Positions 49,700-62,714 are shown, numbered from the stretch's first letter. The stretch: 64,000 bases of DNA from Limnanthes douglasii subsp. nivea (GCA_036936605.1 JAUPFV010000005.1:151281195-151345194); one strand, 5' to 3'. The notes: generated by a model not told the origin, from the sequence alone. Numbers and translations: made by a program.

Positions 49700-50287
49700 G
49701 TTAAGTACTGCACGACCAATGTATATAACCCAGCATAACCGAAAATCTCACTAGATAAGGAAACTATTTATTAACTTTGAATTAAAGAAGCGTACTATGC
49801 ATGAATCGCGCTTTCATTTAATACACATTGCAAACAAAATTTAAATAAATACAAACAAAATATCACGGGCGTATGTGTGGTTAACAACAATAAATGCAAT
49901 CTTGGAATTTCGAAACTATAGGATCCCTGTAACGTTTAGATCTATTTTCTTAAACGTCTCTTATAAAAACCAAATCACGCTTCTTTTTAGGTCGAAAAAT
50001 ACTTTTACTTTTCACGAATCACGTTTTCATTTAATACACATCACGGACAAAATTTACATAAACACAATTAACTGCACACGGTCAACATCAATAAATGCTA
50101 TTTTCTAAAGCGACTCCTAGTTTAAAACAAATAGCGCTTCTTCTTAGATCCGCAACATTGTTAAATCGATTGTTCCTTAGAAATAGGATTTTAAAATCCG
50201 GATATTTTTCTTACAAATATCATGCTTATTAGTTAATACTCACCGACCAAAACCAAAATGAAATTGAAAAAAAAAATTAAGAAAAAG

Positions 50288-50406
50288 GGGATGCAACACG
50301 AGGACTTCCCAGGAGGTCACCCATCCTAGTACTACTCTCGCCCAAGCCAGCTTCACTGCGGAGTTCTGATGGGATCCGGTGCATTAGTGCTGGTATGATC
50401 GCATTC
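50288..50406 (-). rRNA. 5S rRNA: 5S rRNA gene
   Basis: Full length. T59G and G58T (adjacent bases swapped), T53G and G2A. G2A weakens the pair with C117. Confidence 0.92.
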
Positions 50407-50945
50407 GTTAAGTACTGCACGACCAATGTATATAACCCAGCATAACCGAAAATCTCACTAGATAAGGAAACTATTTATTAACTTTGAATTAAAGAAGCGT
50501 ACTATGCATGAATCGCGCTTTCATTTAATACACATTGCAAACAAAATTTAAATAAATACAAACAAAATATCACGGGCGTATGTGTGGTCAACAACAATAA
50601 ATGCAATCTTGGAATTTCGAAACTACAGGATCCCTGTAACGTTTAGATCTATTTTCTTAAACGTCTCTTATAAAAACCAAATCACGCTTCTTTTTAGGTC
50701 GAAAAATACTTTTACTTTTCACGAATCACGTTTTTATTTAATACAAATCACGGACAAAATTTACATAAACACAATTAACTGCACACGGTCAACATCAATA
50801 AATGCTATTTTCTAAAGCGACTCCTAGTTTAAAACAAATAGCGCTTCTTCTTAGATCCGCAACATTGTTAAATCGATTGTTCCTTAGAAATAGGATTTTA
50901 AAATCCGGACATTTTCCTTATTCATGCTTATCATTTAAGAAAAAG

Positions 50946-51064
50946 GGGATGCAACACGAGGACTTCCCAGGAGGTCACCCATCCTAGTACTACTCTCGCC
51001 CAAGCACGCTGATCTGCGGAGTTCTGATGGGATCCGGTGCATTAGTGCTGGTATGATCGCATCC
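50946..51064 (-). rRNA. 5S rRNA: 5S rRNA gene, TATA box changed
   Basis: Full length. A54C and T52A in the A box. The upstream TATATA is GATATA (-28 T to G), the only such change noticed in the window. Confidence 0.92.
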
Positions 51065-51652
51065 GTTAAGTACTGCACGACCAATGTATATCACCCAGCA
51101 TAACCGAAAATCTCACTAGATAAGGAAACTATTTATTAACTTTGAATTAAAGAAGCGTACTATGCATGAATCGCGCTTTCATTTAATATACATTGCAAAC
51201 AAAATTTAAATAAATACAAACAAAATATTACGGGCGTATCTGTGGTCAACAACAATAAATGCAATCTTGGAATTTCGAAACTACAGGATCCCTGTAACGT
51301 TTAGAACTATTTTCTTAAACGTCTCTTATAAAAACCAAATCACGCTTCTTTTTAGGTCGAAAAATACTTTTACTTTTCACGAATCACGTTTTCATTTAAT
51401 ACACATCACGGACAAAATTTACATAAACACAATTAACTGCACACGGTCAACATCAATAAATGCTATTTTCTAAAGCGACTCCTAGTTTAAAACAAATAGC
51501 GCTTCTTCTTAGATCCGCAACATTGGTAAATCGATTGTTCCTTAGAAATAGGATTTTAAAATCCGGACATTTTCCTTACAAATATCATGCTTATCAGTTA
51601 ATACTCACCGACCAAAACCAAAATGAAATTGGAAAAAAAAATTAAGAAAAAG

Positions 51653-51771
51653 GGGATGCAACAAGAGGACTTCCCAGGAGGTCACCCATCCTAGTACTAC
51701 TCTCGCCCAATCGCGCTTAACTGCGGGGTTCTGATGGGATCCGGTGCATTAGTGCTGGTATGATCGCATCC
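51653..51771 (-). rRNA. 5S rRNA: 5S rRNA gene
   Basis: Full length. G108T, C61A, T59C and T45C. Confidence 0.93.
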
Positions 51772-52353
51772 GTTAAGTACTGCACGACCAATGTATATAA
51801 CCCAACATAACCGAAAATCTCACTAGATAAGGAAACTATTTATTAACTTTGAATTAAAGAAGCGTACTATGCATGAATCGCGCTTTCATTTAATACACAT
51901 TGCAAACAAAATTTAAATAAATACAAACAAAATATCACGGGCGTATGTGTGGTCAACAACAATAAATGCAATCTTGGAATTTCGAAACTACAGGATCCCT
52001 GTAACGTTTAGATCTATTTTCTTAAACGTCTCTTATAAAAACCAAATCACGCTTCTTTTTAGGTCGAAAAATACTTTTACTTTTCACGAATCACGTTTTC
52101 ATTTAATACACATCACGGACAAAATTTACATAAACACAATTAACTGCACACGGTCAACATCAATAAATGCTATTTTCTAAAGCGACTCCTAGTTTAAAAC
52201 AAATAGCGCTTGTTCTTAGATCCGCAACATTGTTAAATCGATTGTTCCTTAGAAATAGGATTTTAAAATCCGGACATTTTCCTTACAAATATCATGCTTA
52301 TCAGTTAATACTCACCGACCAAAACGAAATTGAAAAAAAAAATTAAGAAAAAG

Positions 52354-52472
52354 GGGATGCAACACGAGGACTTCCTAGGAGGTCACCCATCCTAGTACTA
52401 CTCTCGCCCAAACACGCTTAACTGCGGAGTTCTGATGGGATCCGGCGCATTAGTGCTGGTATGATCGCATCC
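52354..52472 (-). rRNA. 5S rRNA: 5S rRNA gene (1380-bp repeat, copy 1)
   Basis: Full length. G97A, C61T and A27G. Recurs unchanged at 53734 and 55114. Confidence 0.95.
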
Positions 52473-53053
52473 GTTAAGTACTGCACGACCAATGTATATA
52501 ACCCAGCATAACCGAAAATCTCACTAGATAAGGAAACTATTTATTAACTTTGAATTAAAGAAGCGTACTATGCATGAATCGCGCTTTCATTTAATACACA
52601 TTGCAAACAAAATTTAAATAAATACAAACAAAATATCACGGGCGTATGTGTGGTCAACAACAATAAATGCAATCTTGGAATTTCGAAACTACAGGATCCT
52701 TGTAACGTTTAGATCTATTTTCTTAAACGTCTCTTATAAAAACCAAATCACGCTTCTTTTTAGGTCGAAAAATACTTTTACTTTTCACGAATCACGTTTT
52801 CATTTAATACACATCACGGACAAAATTTACATAAACTCAATTAACTGCACACGGTCAACATCAATAAATGCTATTTTCTAAAGCGACTCCTAGTTTAAAA
52901 CAAATAGCGCTTCTTCTTAGATACGCAACATTGTTAAATCGATTGTTCCTTAGAAATAGGATTTTAAAATCCGGACATTTTCCTTACAAATATCATGCTT
53001 ATCAGTTAATACTCACCGACCAAAACCAAATTGGAAAAAAAATTAAGAAAAAG

Positions 53054-53151
53054 GGGATGCAACACCCATCCTAGTACTACTCTCGCCCAAGCACGCTTAA
53101 CTGCGGAGTTCTGATGGGATCCGGTGCATTAGTGCTGGTATGATCGCATCC
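53054..53151 (-). pseudogene. 5S rRNA: 5S rRNA gene with 21-nt deletion (copy 1)
   Basis: 98 nt. RNA 87-107 is missing, so GCAACAC runs into CCATCC; the repeated CAC suggests a short-homology join. The end of the C box is removed. The start flank has -2 changed (CCGCTAAG). Otherwise reference type. Confidence 0.9.
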
Positions 53152-53733
53152 GCTAAGTACTGCACGACCAATGTATATAACCCAGCATAACCGAAAATCT
53201 CACTAGATAAGGAAACTATTTATTAACTTTGAATTAAAGAAGCGTACTATGCATGAATCGCGCTTTCATTTAATACATATTGCAAACAAAATTTAAATAA
53301 ATACAAACAAAATATCACGGGCGTATGTGTGGTCAACAACAATAAATGCAATCTTGGAATTTCGAAACTACAGGATCCCTGTAACGTTTAGATCTATTTT
53401 CTTAAACGTCTCTTATAAAAACCAAATCACGCTTCTTTTTAGGTCGAAAAATACTTTTACTTTTCACGAATCACGTTTTCATTTAATACACATCACGGAC
53501 AAAATTTACATAAACACAATTAACTGCACACGGTCAACATCAATAAATGCTATTTTCTAAAGCGACTCCTAGTTTAAAACAAATAGCGCTTGTTCTTAGA
53601 TCCGCAACATTGTTAAATCGATTGTTCCTTAGAAATAGGATTTTAAAATCCGGACATTTTCCTTACAAATATCATGCTTATCAGTTAATACTCACCGACC
53701 AAAACGAAATTGAAAAAAAAAATTAAGAAAAAG

Positions 53734-53852
53734 GGGATGCAACACGAGGACTTCCTAGGAGGTCACCCATCCTAGTACTACTCTCGCCCAAACACGCTTA
53801 ACTGCGGAGTTCTGATGGGATCCGGCGCATTAGTGCTGGTATGATCGCATCC
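53734..53852 (-). rRNA. 5S rRNA: 5S rRNA gene (1380-bp repeat, copy 2)
   Basis: Full length. G97A, C61T and A27G. Confidence 0.95.
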
Positions 53853-54433
53853 GTTAAGTACTGCACGACCAATGTATATAACCCAGCATAACCGAAAATC
53901 TCACTAGATAAGGAAACTATTTATTAACTTTGAATTAAAGAAGCGTACTATGCATGAATCGCGCTTTCATTTAATACACATTGCAAACAAAATTTAAATA
54001 AATACAAACAAAATATCACGGGCGTATGTGTGGTCAACAACAATAAATGCAATCTTGGAATTTCGAAAGTACAGGATCCTTGTAACGTTTAGATCTATTT
54101 TCTTAAACGTCTCTTATAAAAACCAAATCACGCTTCTTTTTAGGTCGAAAAATACTTTTACTTTTCACGAATCATGTTTTCATTTAATACACATCACGGA
54201 CAAAATTTACATAAACTCAATTAACTGCACACGGTCAACATCAATAAATGCTATTTTCTAAAGCGACTCCTAGTTTAAAACAAATAGCGCTTCTTCTTAG
54301 ATACGCAACATTGTTAAATCGATTGTTCCTTAGAAATAGGATTTTAAAATCCGGACATTTTCCTTACAAATATCATGCTTATCAGTTAATACTCACCGAC
54401 CAAAACCAAATTGGAAAAAAAATTAAGAAAAAG

Positions 54434-54531
54434 GGGATGCAACACCCATCCTAGTACTACTCTCGCCCAAGCACGCTTAACTGCGGAGTTCTGATGGGAT
54501 CCGGTGCATTAGTGCTGGTATGATCGCATCC
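54434..54531 (-). pseudogene. 5S rRNA: 5S rRNA gene with 21-nt deletion (copy 2)
   Basis: Same 98-nt form and -2 change as 53054. Confidence 0.9.
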
Positions 54532-55113
54532 GCTAAGTACTGCACGACCAATGTATATAACCCAGCATAACCGAAAATCTCACTAGATAAGGAAACTATT
54601 TATTAACTTTGAATTAAAGAAGCGTACTATGCATGAATCGCGCTTTCATTTAATACATATTGCAAACAAAATTTAAATAAATACAAACAAAATATCACGG
54701 GCGTATGTGTGGTCAACAACAATAAATGCAATCTTGGAATTTCGAAACTACAGGATCCCTGTAACGTTTAGATCTATTTTCTTAAACGTCTCTTATAAAA
54801 ACCAAATCACGCTTCTTTTTAGGTCGAAAAATACTTTTACTTTTCACGAATCACGTTTTCATTTAATACACATCACGGACAAAATTTACATAAACACAAT
54901 TAACTGCACACGGTCAACATCAATAAATGCTATTTTCTAAAGCGACTCCTAGTTTAAAACAAATAGCGCTTGTTCTTAGATCCGCAACATTGTTAAATCG
55001 ATTGTTCCTTAGAAATAGGATTTTAAAATCCGGACATTTTCCTTACAAATATCATGCTTATCAGTTAATACTCACCGACCAAAACGAAATTGAAAAAAAA
55101 AATTAAGAAAAAG

Positions 55114-55232
55114 GGGATGCAACACGAGGACTTCCTAGGAGGTCACCCATCCTAGTACTACTCTCGCCCAAACACGCTTAACTGCGGAGTTCTGATGGGA
55201 TCCGGCGCATTAGTGCTGGTATGATCGCATCC
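55114..55232 (-). rRNA. 5S rRNA: 5S rRNA gene (1380-bp repeat, copy 3)
   Basis: Full length. G97A, C61T and A27G. Confidence 0.95.
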
Positions 55233-55813
55233 GTTAAGTACTGCACGACCAATGTATATAACCCAGCATAACCGAAAATCTCACTAGATAAGGAAACTAT
55301 TTATTAACTTTGAATTAAAGAAGCGTACTATGCATGAATCGCGCTTTCATTTAATACACATTGCAAACAAAATTTAAATAAATACAAACAAAATATCACG
55401 GGCGTATGTGTGGTCAACAACAATAAATGCAATCTTGGAATTTCGAAAGTACAGGATCCTTGTAACGTTTAGATCTATTTTCTTAAACGTCTCTTATAAA
55501 AACCAAATCACGCTTCTTTTTAGGTCGAAAAATACTTTTACTTTTCACGAATCATGTTTTCATTTAATACACATCACGGACAAAATTTACATAAACTCAA
55601 TTAACTGCACACGGTCAACATCAATAAATGCTATTTTCTAAAGCGACTCCTAGTTTAAAACAAATAGCGCTTCTTCTTAGATACGCAACATTGTTAAATC
55701 GATTGTTCCTTAGAAATAGGATTTTAAAATCCGGACATTTTCCTTACAAATATCATGCTTATCAGTTAATACTCACCGACCAAAACCAAATTGGAAAAAA
55801 AATTAAGAAAAAG

Positions 55814-55911
55814 GGGATGCAACACCCATCCTAGTACTACTCTCGCCCAAGCACGCTTAACTGCGGAGTTCTGATGGGATCCGGTGCATTAGTGCTGGTA
55901 TGATCGCATCC
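55814..55911 (-). pseudogene. 5S rRNA: 5S rRNA gene with 21-nt deletion (copy 3)
   Basis: Same 98-nt form and -2 change as 53054. Confidence 0.9.
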
Positions 55912-56499
55912 GCTAAGTACTGCACGACCAATGTATATAACCCAGCATAACCGAAAATCTCACTAGATAAGGAAACTATTTATTAACTTTGAATTAAAGA
56001 AGCGTACTATGCATGAATCGCGCTTTCATTTAATACATATTGCAAACAAAATTTAAATAAATACAAACAAAATATCACGGGCGTATGTGTGGTCAACAAC
56101 AATAAATGCAATCTTGGAATTTCGAAACTACAGGATCCCTGTAACGTTTAGATCTATTTTCTTAAACGTCTCTTATAAAAACCAAATCACGCTTCTTTTT
56201 AGGTCGAAAAATACTTTTACTTTTCACGAATCACGTTTTCATTTAATACACATCACGGACAAAATTTACATAAACACAATTAACTGCACACGGTCAACAT
56301 CAATAAATGCTATTTTCTAAAGCGACTCCTAGTTTAAAACAAATAGCGCTTCTTCTTAGATCCGCAACATTGGTAAATCGATTGTTCCTTAGAAATAGGA
56401 TTTTAAAATCCGGACATTTTCCTTACAAATATCATGCTTATCAGTTAATACTCACCGACCAAAACCAAAATGAAATTGAAAAAAAAAATTAAGAAAAAG

Positions 56500-56618
56500 G
56501 GGATGCAACACAAGGACTTCCCAGGAGGTCACCCATCCTAGTACTACTCTCGCCCAAGCGCGCTTAACTGCGGGGTTCTGATGGGATCCGGTGCATTAGT
56601 GCTGGTATAATCGCATCC
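56500..56618 (-). rRNA. 5S rRNA: 5S rRNA gene
   Basis: Full length. C107T, T59C, T45C and C10T. Close relative of 59322. Confidence 0.93.
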
Positions 56619-57200
56619 GTTAAGTACTGCACGACCAATGTATATAACCCAGCATAACCGAAAATCTCACTAGATAAGGAAACTATTTATTAACTTTGAA
56701 TTAAAGAAGCGTACTATGCATGAATCGCGCTTTCATTTTATACACATTGCAAACAAAATTTAAATAAATACAAACAAAATATCACGGGCGTATGTGTGGT
56801 CAACAACAATAAATGCAATCTTGGAATTTCGAAACTACAGGATCCCTGTAACGTTTAGATCTATTTTCTTAAACGTCTCTTATAAAAACCAAATCACGCT
56901 TCTTTTTAGGTCGAAAAATACTTTTACTTTTCACGAATCACGTTTTCATTTAATACACATCACGGACAAAATTTACATAAACACAATTAACTGCACACGG
57001 TCAACATCAATAAATGCTATTTTCTAAAGCGACTCCTAGTTTAAAACAAATAGCGCTTCTTCTTAGATCCGCAACATTGTTAAATCGATTGTTCCTTAGA
57101 AATAGGATTTTAAAATCCGGACATTTTCCTTACAAATATCATGCTTATCAGTTAATACTCACCGACCAAAACGAAATTGAAAAAAAAAATTAAGAAAAAT

Positions 57201-57319
57201 GGGATGCAACACGAGGACTTCCCATGAGGTCACCCATCCTAGTACTACTCTCGCCCAAGCACGCTTAACTACCGAGTTCTGATGGGATCCGGTGCATTAG
57301 TGCTGGTATGATCGCATCC
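57201..57319 (-). rRNA. 5S rRNA: 5S rRNA gene
   Basis: Full length. C95A, C49T and C47G. Confidence 0.93.
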
Positions 57320-57907
57320 GTTAAGTACTGCACGACCAATGTATATAACCCAGCATAACCGAAAATCTCACTAGATAAGGAAACTATTTATTAACTTTGA
57401 ATTAAAGAAGCGTACTATGCATGAATCGCGCTTTCATTTAATACACATTGCAAACAAAATTTAAATAAATACAAACAAAATATCACGGGCGTATGTGTGG
57501 TCAACAACAATAAATGCAATCTTGGAATTTCGAAACTACAGGATCCCTGTAACGTTTAGATCTATTTTCTTAAACGTCTCTTATAAAAACCAAATCACGC
57601 TTCTTTTTAGGTCGAAAAATACTTTTACTTATCACGAATCACGTTTTCGTTTAATACACATCACGGAAAAAATTTACATAAACACAATTAACTGCACACG
57701 GTCAACATCAATAAATGCTATTTTCTAAAGCGACTCCTAGTTTAAAACAAATAGCGCTTCTTCTTAGATCCGCAACATTGTTAAATCGATTGTTCCTTAG
57801 AAATAGGATTTTAAAATCCGGACATTTTCCTTACAAATATCATGCTTATCAGTTAATACTCACCGACCAAAACCAAAATGAAATTGAAAAAAAAAATTAA
57901 GAAAAAG

Positions 57908-58026
57908 GGGATGCAACACGAGGACATCCCAGGAGGTCACCCATCCTAGTACTACTCTCGCCCAAGCGCGCTTATCTGCGGAGTTCTGATGGGATCCGGT
58001 GCATTAGTGCTGGTATGATCGCATCC
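57908..58026 (-). rRNA. 5S rRNA: 5S rRNA gene
   Basis: Full length. A101T, T59C and T52A. Confidence 0.93.
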
Positions 58027-58614
58027 GTTAAGTACTGCACGACCAATGTATATAACCCAGCATAACCGAAAATCTCACTAGATAAGGAAATTATTTATTA
58101 ACTTTGAATTAAAGAAGCGTACTATGCATGAATCGCGCTTTCATTTAATACACATTGCAAACAAAATTTAAATAAATACAAACAAAATATCACGGGCGTA
58201 TGTGTGGTCAACAACAATAAATGCAATCTTGGAATGTCGAAACTACAGGATCCCTGTAACGTTTAGATCTATTTTCTTAAACGTCTCTTATAAAAACCAA
58301 ATCACGCTTCTTTTTAGGTCGAAAAATACTTTTACTTTTCACGAATCACGTTTTCATTTAATACACATCACAGACAAAATTTACATAAACACAATTAACT
58401 GCACACGGTCAACATCAATAAATGCTATTTTCTAAAGCGACTCCTAGTTTAAAACAAATAGCGCTTCTTCTTAGATCCGCAACATTGTTAAATCGATTGT
58501 TCCTTAGAAATAGGATTTTAAAATCCGGACATTTTCCTTACAAATATCATGCTTATCAGTTAATACTCACCGACCAAAACCAAAATGAAATTGAAAAAAA
58601 AAATTAAGAAAAAG

Positions 58615-58733
58615 GGGATGCAACATGAGGACTTCCCAGGAGGTCACCCATCCTAGTACTACTCTCGCCCACGCACGCTTCACTGCGGAGTTCTGATGGG
58701 ATCCGGTGCATTAGTGTTGGTATGATCGCATCC
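58615..58733 (-). rRNA. 5S rRNA: 5S rRNA gene
   Basis: Full length. G108A, T62G, T53G and G17A. Confidence 0.93.
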
Positions 58734-59321
58734 GTTAAGTACTGCACGACCAATGTATATAACCCAGCATAACCGAAAATCTCACTAGATAAGGAAACAA
58801 TTTATTAACTTTGAATTAAAGAAGCGTACTATGCATGAATCGCGCTTTCATTTAATACACATTGCAAACAAAATTTAAATAAATACAAACAAAATATCAC
58901 GGGCGTATGTGTGGTCAACAACAATAAATGCAATCTTGGAATTTCGAAACTACAGGATCCCTGTAACGTTTAGATCTATTTTCTTAAACGTCTCTTATAA
59001 AAACCAAATCACGCTTCTTTTTAGGTCGAAAAATACTTTTACTTTTCACGAATCACGTTTTCATTTAATACACATCACGGACAAAATTTACATAAACACA
59101 ATTAACTGCACACGGTCAACATCAATAAATGCTATTTTCTAAAGCGACTCCTAGTTTAAAACAAATAACGCTTCTTCTTAGATCCGCAACATTGGTAAAT
59201 CGATTGTTCCTTAGAAATAGGATTTTAAAATCCGGACATTTTCCTTACAAATATCATGCTTATCAGTTAATACTCACCGACCAAAACCAAAATGAAATTG
59301 AAAAAAAAAATTAAGAAAAAG

Positions 59322-59440
59322 GGGATGCAACACGAGGACTTCCCAGGAGGTCACCCATCCTAGTACTACTCTCGCCCAAGCGCGCTTAACTGCGGGGTTC
59401 TGATGGGATCCGGTGCATTAGTGCTGGTATGATCGCATCC
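59322..59440 (-). rRNA. 5S rRNA: 5S rRNA gene
   Basis: Full length. T59C and T45C. Confidence 0.95.
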
Positions 59441-60028
59441 GTTAAGTACTGCACGACCAATGTATATAACCCAGCATAACCGAAAATCTCACTAGATAAG
59501 GAAACTATTTATTAACTTTGAATTGAAGAAACGTACTATGCATGAATCGCGCTTTCATTTAATACACATTGCAAACAAAATTTAAATAAATACAAACAAA
59601 ATATCACGGGCGTATGTGTGGTCAACAACAATAAATGCAATCTTGGAATTTCGAAACTACAGGATCCCTGTAACGTTTAGATCTATTTTCTTAAACGTCT
59701 CTTATAAAAACCAAATCACGCTTCTTTTTAGGTCGAAAAATACTTTTACTTTTCATGAAACACGTTTTCATTTAATACACATCACGGACAAAATTTACAT
59801 AAACACAATTAACTGCACACGGTCAACATCAATAAATGCTATTTTCGAAAGCGACTCCTAGTTTAAAACAAATAGCGCTTCTTCTTAGATCCGCAACATT
59901 GTTAAATCGATTGTTCCTTAGAAATAGGATTTTAAAATCCGGACATTTTCCTTACAAATATCATGCTTATCAGTTAATACTCACCGACCAAAACCAAAAT
60001 GAAATTGAAAAAGAAAATTAAGAAAAAG

Positions 60029-60147
60029 GGGATGCAACACGAGGACTTCCCAGGAGGTCACCCATCCTAGTACTACTCTCGCTCAAGCACGCTTCACTGC
60101 GGAGTTCTGATGGGATCCGGTGCATTAGTGCTGGTATGATCGCATCC
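60029..60147 (-). rRNA. 5S rRNA: 5S rRNA gene
   Basis: Full length. G65A and T53G. Partner of 63303, 3274 bp on, with the same altered upstream spacer (TTACGGGCGTATCTG). Confidence 0.94.
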
Positions 60148-60357
60148 GTTAAGTACTGCACGACCAATGTATATAACCCAGCATAACCGAAAATCTCACT
60201 AGATAAGGAAACTATTTATTAACTTTGAATTAAAGAAGCGTACTATGCATGAATCGCGCTTTCATTTAATACACATTGCAAACAAAATTTAAATAAATAC
60301 AAACAAAATATTACGGGCGTATCTGTGGTCAACAACAATAAATGCAATCTTGGAATT

Positions 60358-60824
60358 TCGAAACTACAGGATCCCTGTAACGTTTAGATCTATTTTCTTA
60401 AACGTCTCTTATAAAAACCAAATCACGCTTCTTTTTAGGTTGAAAAATACTTTTACTTTTCACGAATCACGTTTTCATTTAATACACATCACGGACAAAA
60501 TTTACATAAACACAATTAACTGCACACGGTCAACATCAATAAAGGTTATTTTCTAAAGTGACTCCTAGTTTAAAACAAATAGCGCTTCATTCGAAACTAC
60601 AGGATCCCTGTAACGTTTAGATCTATTTTCTTAAACGTCTCTTATAAAAACCAAATCACGCTTCTTTTTAGGTCGAAAAATACTTTTATTTTTCACGAAT
60701 CACGTTTTCATTTAATACACATCACGTACAAAATTTACATAAACACAATTAACTGCACACGGTCAACATCAATAAATGTTATTTTCTAAAGCGACTCCTA
60801 GTTTAAAACAAATAGCGCTTCTTC
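60358..60824. repeat. Spacer duplication, 233 bp x2
   Basis: TCGAAACTACAGG occurs at 60358 and 60591, the second joined after AGCGCTTCAT. The same join is seen at 61533 and 63855. Confidence 0.88.
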
Positions 60825-60969
60825 TTAGATCCGCAACATTGTTAAATCGATTGTTTCTTAGAAATAGGATTTTAAAATCCGGACATTTTCCTTACAAATA
60901 TCATGCTTATCAGTTAATACTCACCGACCAAAACCAAAATGAAATTGAAAAAAAAAAATTAAGAAAAAG

Positions 60970-61088
60970 GGGATGCAACACGAGGACTTCCCAGGAGGTC
61001 ACCCATCCTAGTACTACTCTCGCCCAAGCACGCTTCACTGCGGAGTTCTGATGGGATCCGGTGCATTAGTGCGGGTATGATCGCATCC
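60970..61088 (-). rRNA. 5S rRNA: 5S rRNA gene, promoter spacing changed
   Basis: Full length. T53G and A16C. An extra A (CCAAATG) moves TATATA 1 bp further up, and -3 and -7 are also changed. Flanked on both sides by expanded spacers. Confidence 0.93.
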
Positions 61089-61299
61089 GTCAAGAACTGC
61101 ACGACCAAATGTATATAACCCAGCATAATCGAAAATCTCACTAGATAAGGAAACTATTTATTAACTTTGAATTAAAGAAGCGTACTATGCATGAATCGCG
61201 CTTTCATTTAATACACATTGCAAACAAAATTTAAATAAATACAAACAAAATATTACAGGCGTATGTGTGGTCAACAACAATAAATGCAATCTTGGAATT

Positions 61300-61830
61300 T
61301 CGAAACTACAGGATCCCTGTAACGTTTAGATCTATTTTCTTAAACGTCTCTTATAAAAACCAAATCACGCTTCTTTTTAGGTCGAAAAATACTTTTACTT
61401 TTCACGAATCACGTTTTCATTTAATACACATCACGGACAAAATTTACATAAACACAATTAACTGCACACGGCCAACATCAATAAAGGTTATTTTCTAAAG
61501 CGACTCCTAGTTTAAAACAAATAGCGCTTCATTCGAAACTACAGGATCCCTGTAACGTTTAGATCTATTTTCTTAAACGTCTCTTATAAAAACCAAATCA
61601 CGCTTCTTTTTAGGTCGAAAAATACTTTTACTTTTCACGAATCACGTTTTCATTTAATACACATCACGGACAAAATTTACATAAACACAATTAACTACAC
61701 ACGGTCAACATCAATAAATGTTATTTTCTAAAGCGACTCCTAGTTTAAAACAAATAGCGCTTTCATTTAATACACATCACGGACAAAATTTACATAAACA
61801 CAATTAACTGCACACGGTCAACAAATAGCG
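61300..61830. repeat. Spacer expansion, 233 bp x2 plus partial third
   Basis: After the 233-bp doubling (61300 and 61533) a further partial copy starts at about 61756, where AATAGCGCTT runs into TCATTTAATACACATC, and ends at GGTCAACAAATAGCG. This is the longest gene-free stretch in the window (about 850 bp) and contains only spacer sequence. Confidence 0.85.
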
Positions 61831-61937
61831 CTTCTTCTTAGATCCGCAACATTGTTAAATCGATTGTTCCTTAGAAATAGGATTTTAAAATCCGGACATT
61901 TTCCTTACAAATATCATGCTTATCAGTTAAGAAAAAG

Positions 61938-62053
61938 GGGATGCAACACGAGGACTTCCCAGGTCACCCATCCTAGTACTACTCTCGCCCAAGCACGCTT
62001 CACTGCGGAGTTCTGATGGGATCCGGTGCATTAGTGCTGGTATGATCGCATCC
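61938..62053 (-). pseudogene. 5S rRNA: 5S rRNA gene with 3-nt deletion
   Basis: 116 nt. CCCAGGAGGTC has become CCCAGGTC (within about RNA 91-95), a slip on the AGG repeat. T53G. Control boxes are intact; it may still be transcribed. Confidence 0.85.
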
Positions 62054-62641
62054 GTTAAGTACTGCACGACCAATGTATATAACCGAGCTTAACCGAAAAT
62101 CTCACTAGATAAGGAAACTATTTATTAACTTTGAATTAAAGAAGCGTACTATGCATGAATCGCGCTTTCATTTAATACACATTGCAAACAAAATTTAAAT
62201 AAATACAAACAAAATATCACGGGCGTATTTGTGGTCAACAATAATAAATGCAATCTTGGAATTTCGAAACTACAGGATCCCTGTAACGTTTAGATCTATT
62301 TTCTTAAACGTCTCTTATAAAAACCAAATCACGCTTCTTTTTAGGTCGAAAAATACTTTTACTTTTCACGAATCACGTTTTCATTTAATACACATCACGG
62401 ACAAAATTTACATAAACACAATTAACTGCACACGGTCAACATCAATAAATGCTATTTTCTAAAGCGACTCCTAGTTTAAAACAAATAGCGCTTCTTCTTA
62501 GATCCGCAACATTGGTAAATCGATTGTTCCTTAGAAATAGGATTTTAAAATCCGGACATTTTCCTTACAAATATCATGCTTATCAGTTAATACTCACCGA
62601 CCAAAACCAAAATGAAATTGAAAAAAAAAATTAAGAAAAAG

Positions 62642-62714
62642 GGGATGCAACACGAGGACTTCCCAGGGGGGTTCTGATGGGATCCGGTGCATTAGTGCTG
62701 GTATGATCGCATCC
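62642..62714 (-). pseudogene. 5S rRNA: 5S rRNA gene lacking the internal control region
   Basis: 73 nt. RNA 48-93 is deleted, taking out the A box, intermediate element and C box together, with the join inside a G6 run. The kept base at 45 is C, so the parent was of the T45C type, like the neighbour at 59322. Upstream TATATA and T5 remain. Confidence 0.9.

Larger units (their letters stand above)
51900..56350. repeat. Higher-order repeat, 1380 bp (2 genes) x3
   Basis: Genes 52354/53054, 53734/54434 and 55114/55814 repeat at exactly 1380 bp. The only differences I see between copies are two bases (near 52689 and 52795, C in copy 1 against G and T in copies 2 and 3). Similarity ends near 56351, where TGTTCTTAG becomes TCTTCTTAG. 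Confidence 0.9.

Noticed and set aside
51900..56350. Triple 1380-bp repeat taken as certain biology
   Set aside because: Near-perfect copies are also what an assembly error would give. It is kept as a finding, but its copy number is not certain from sequence alone.
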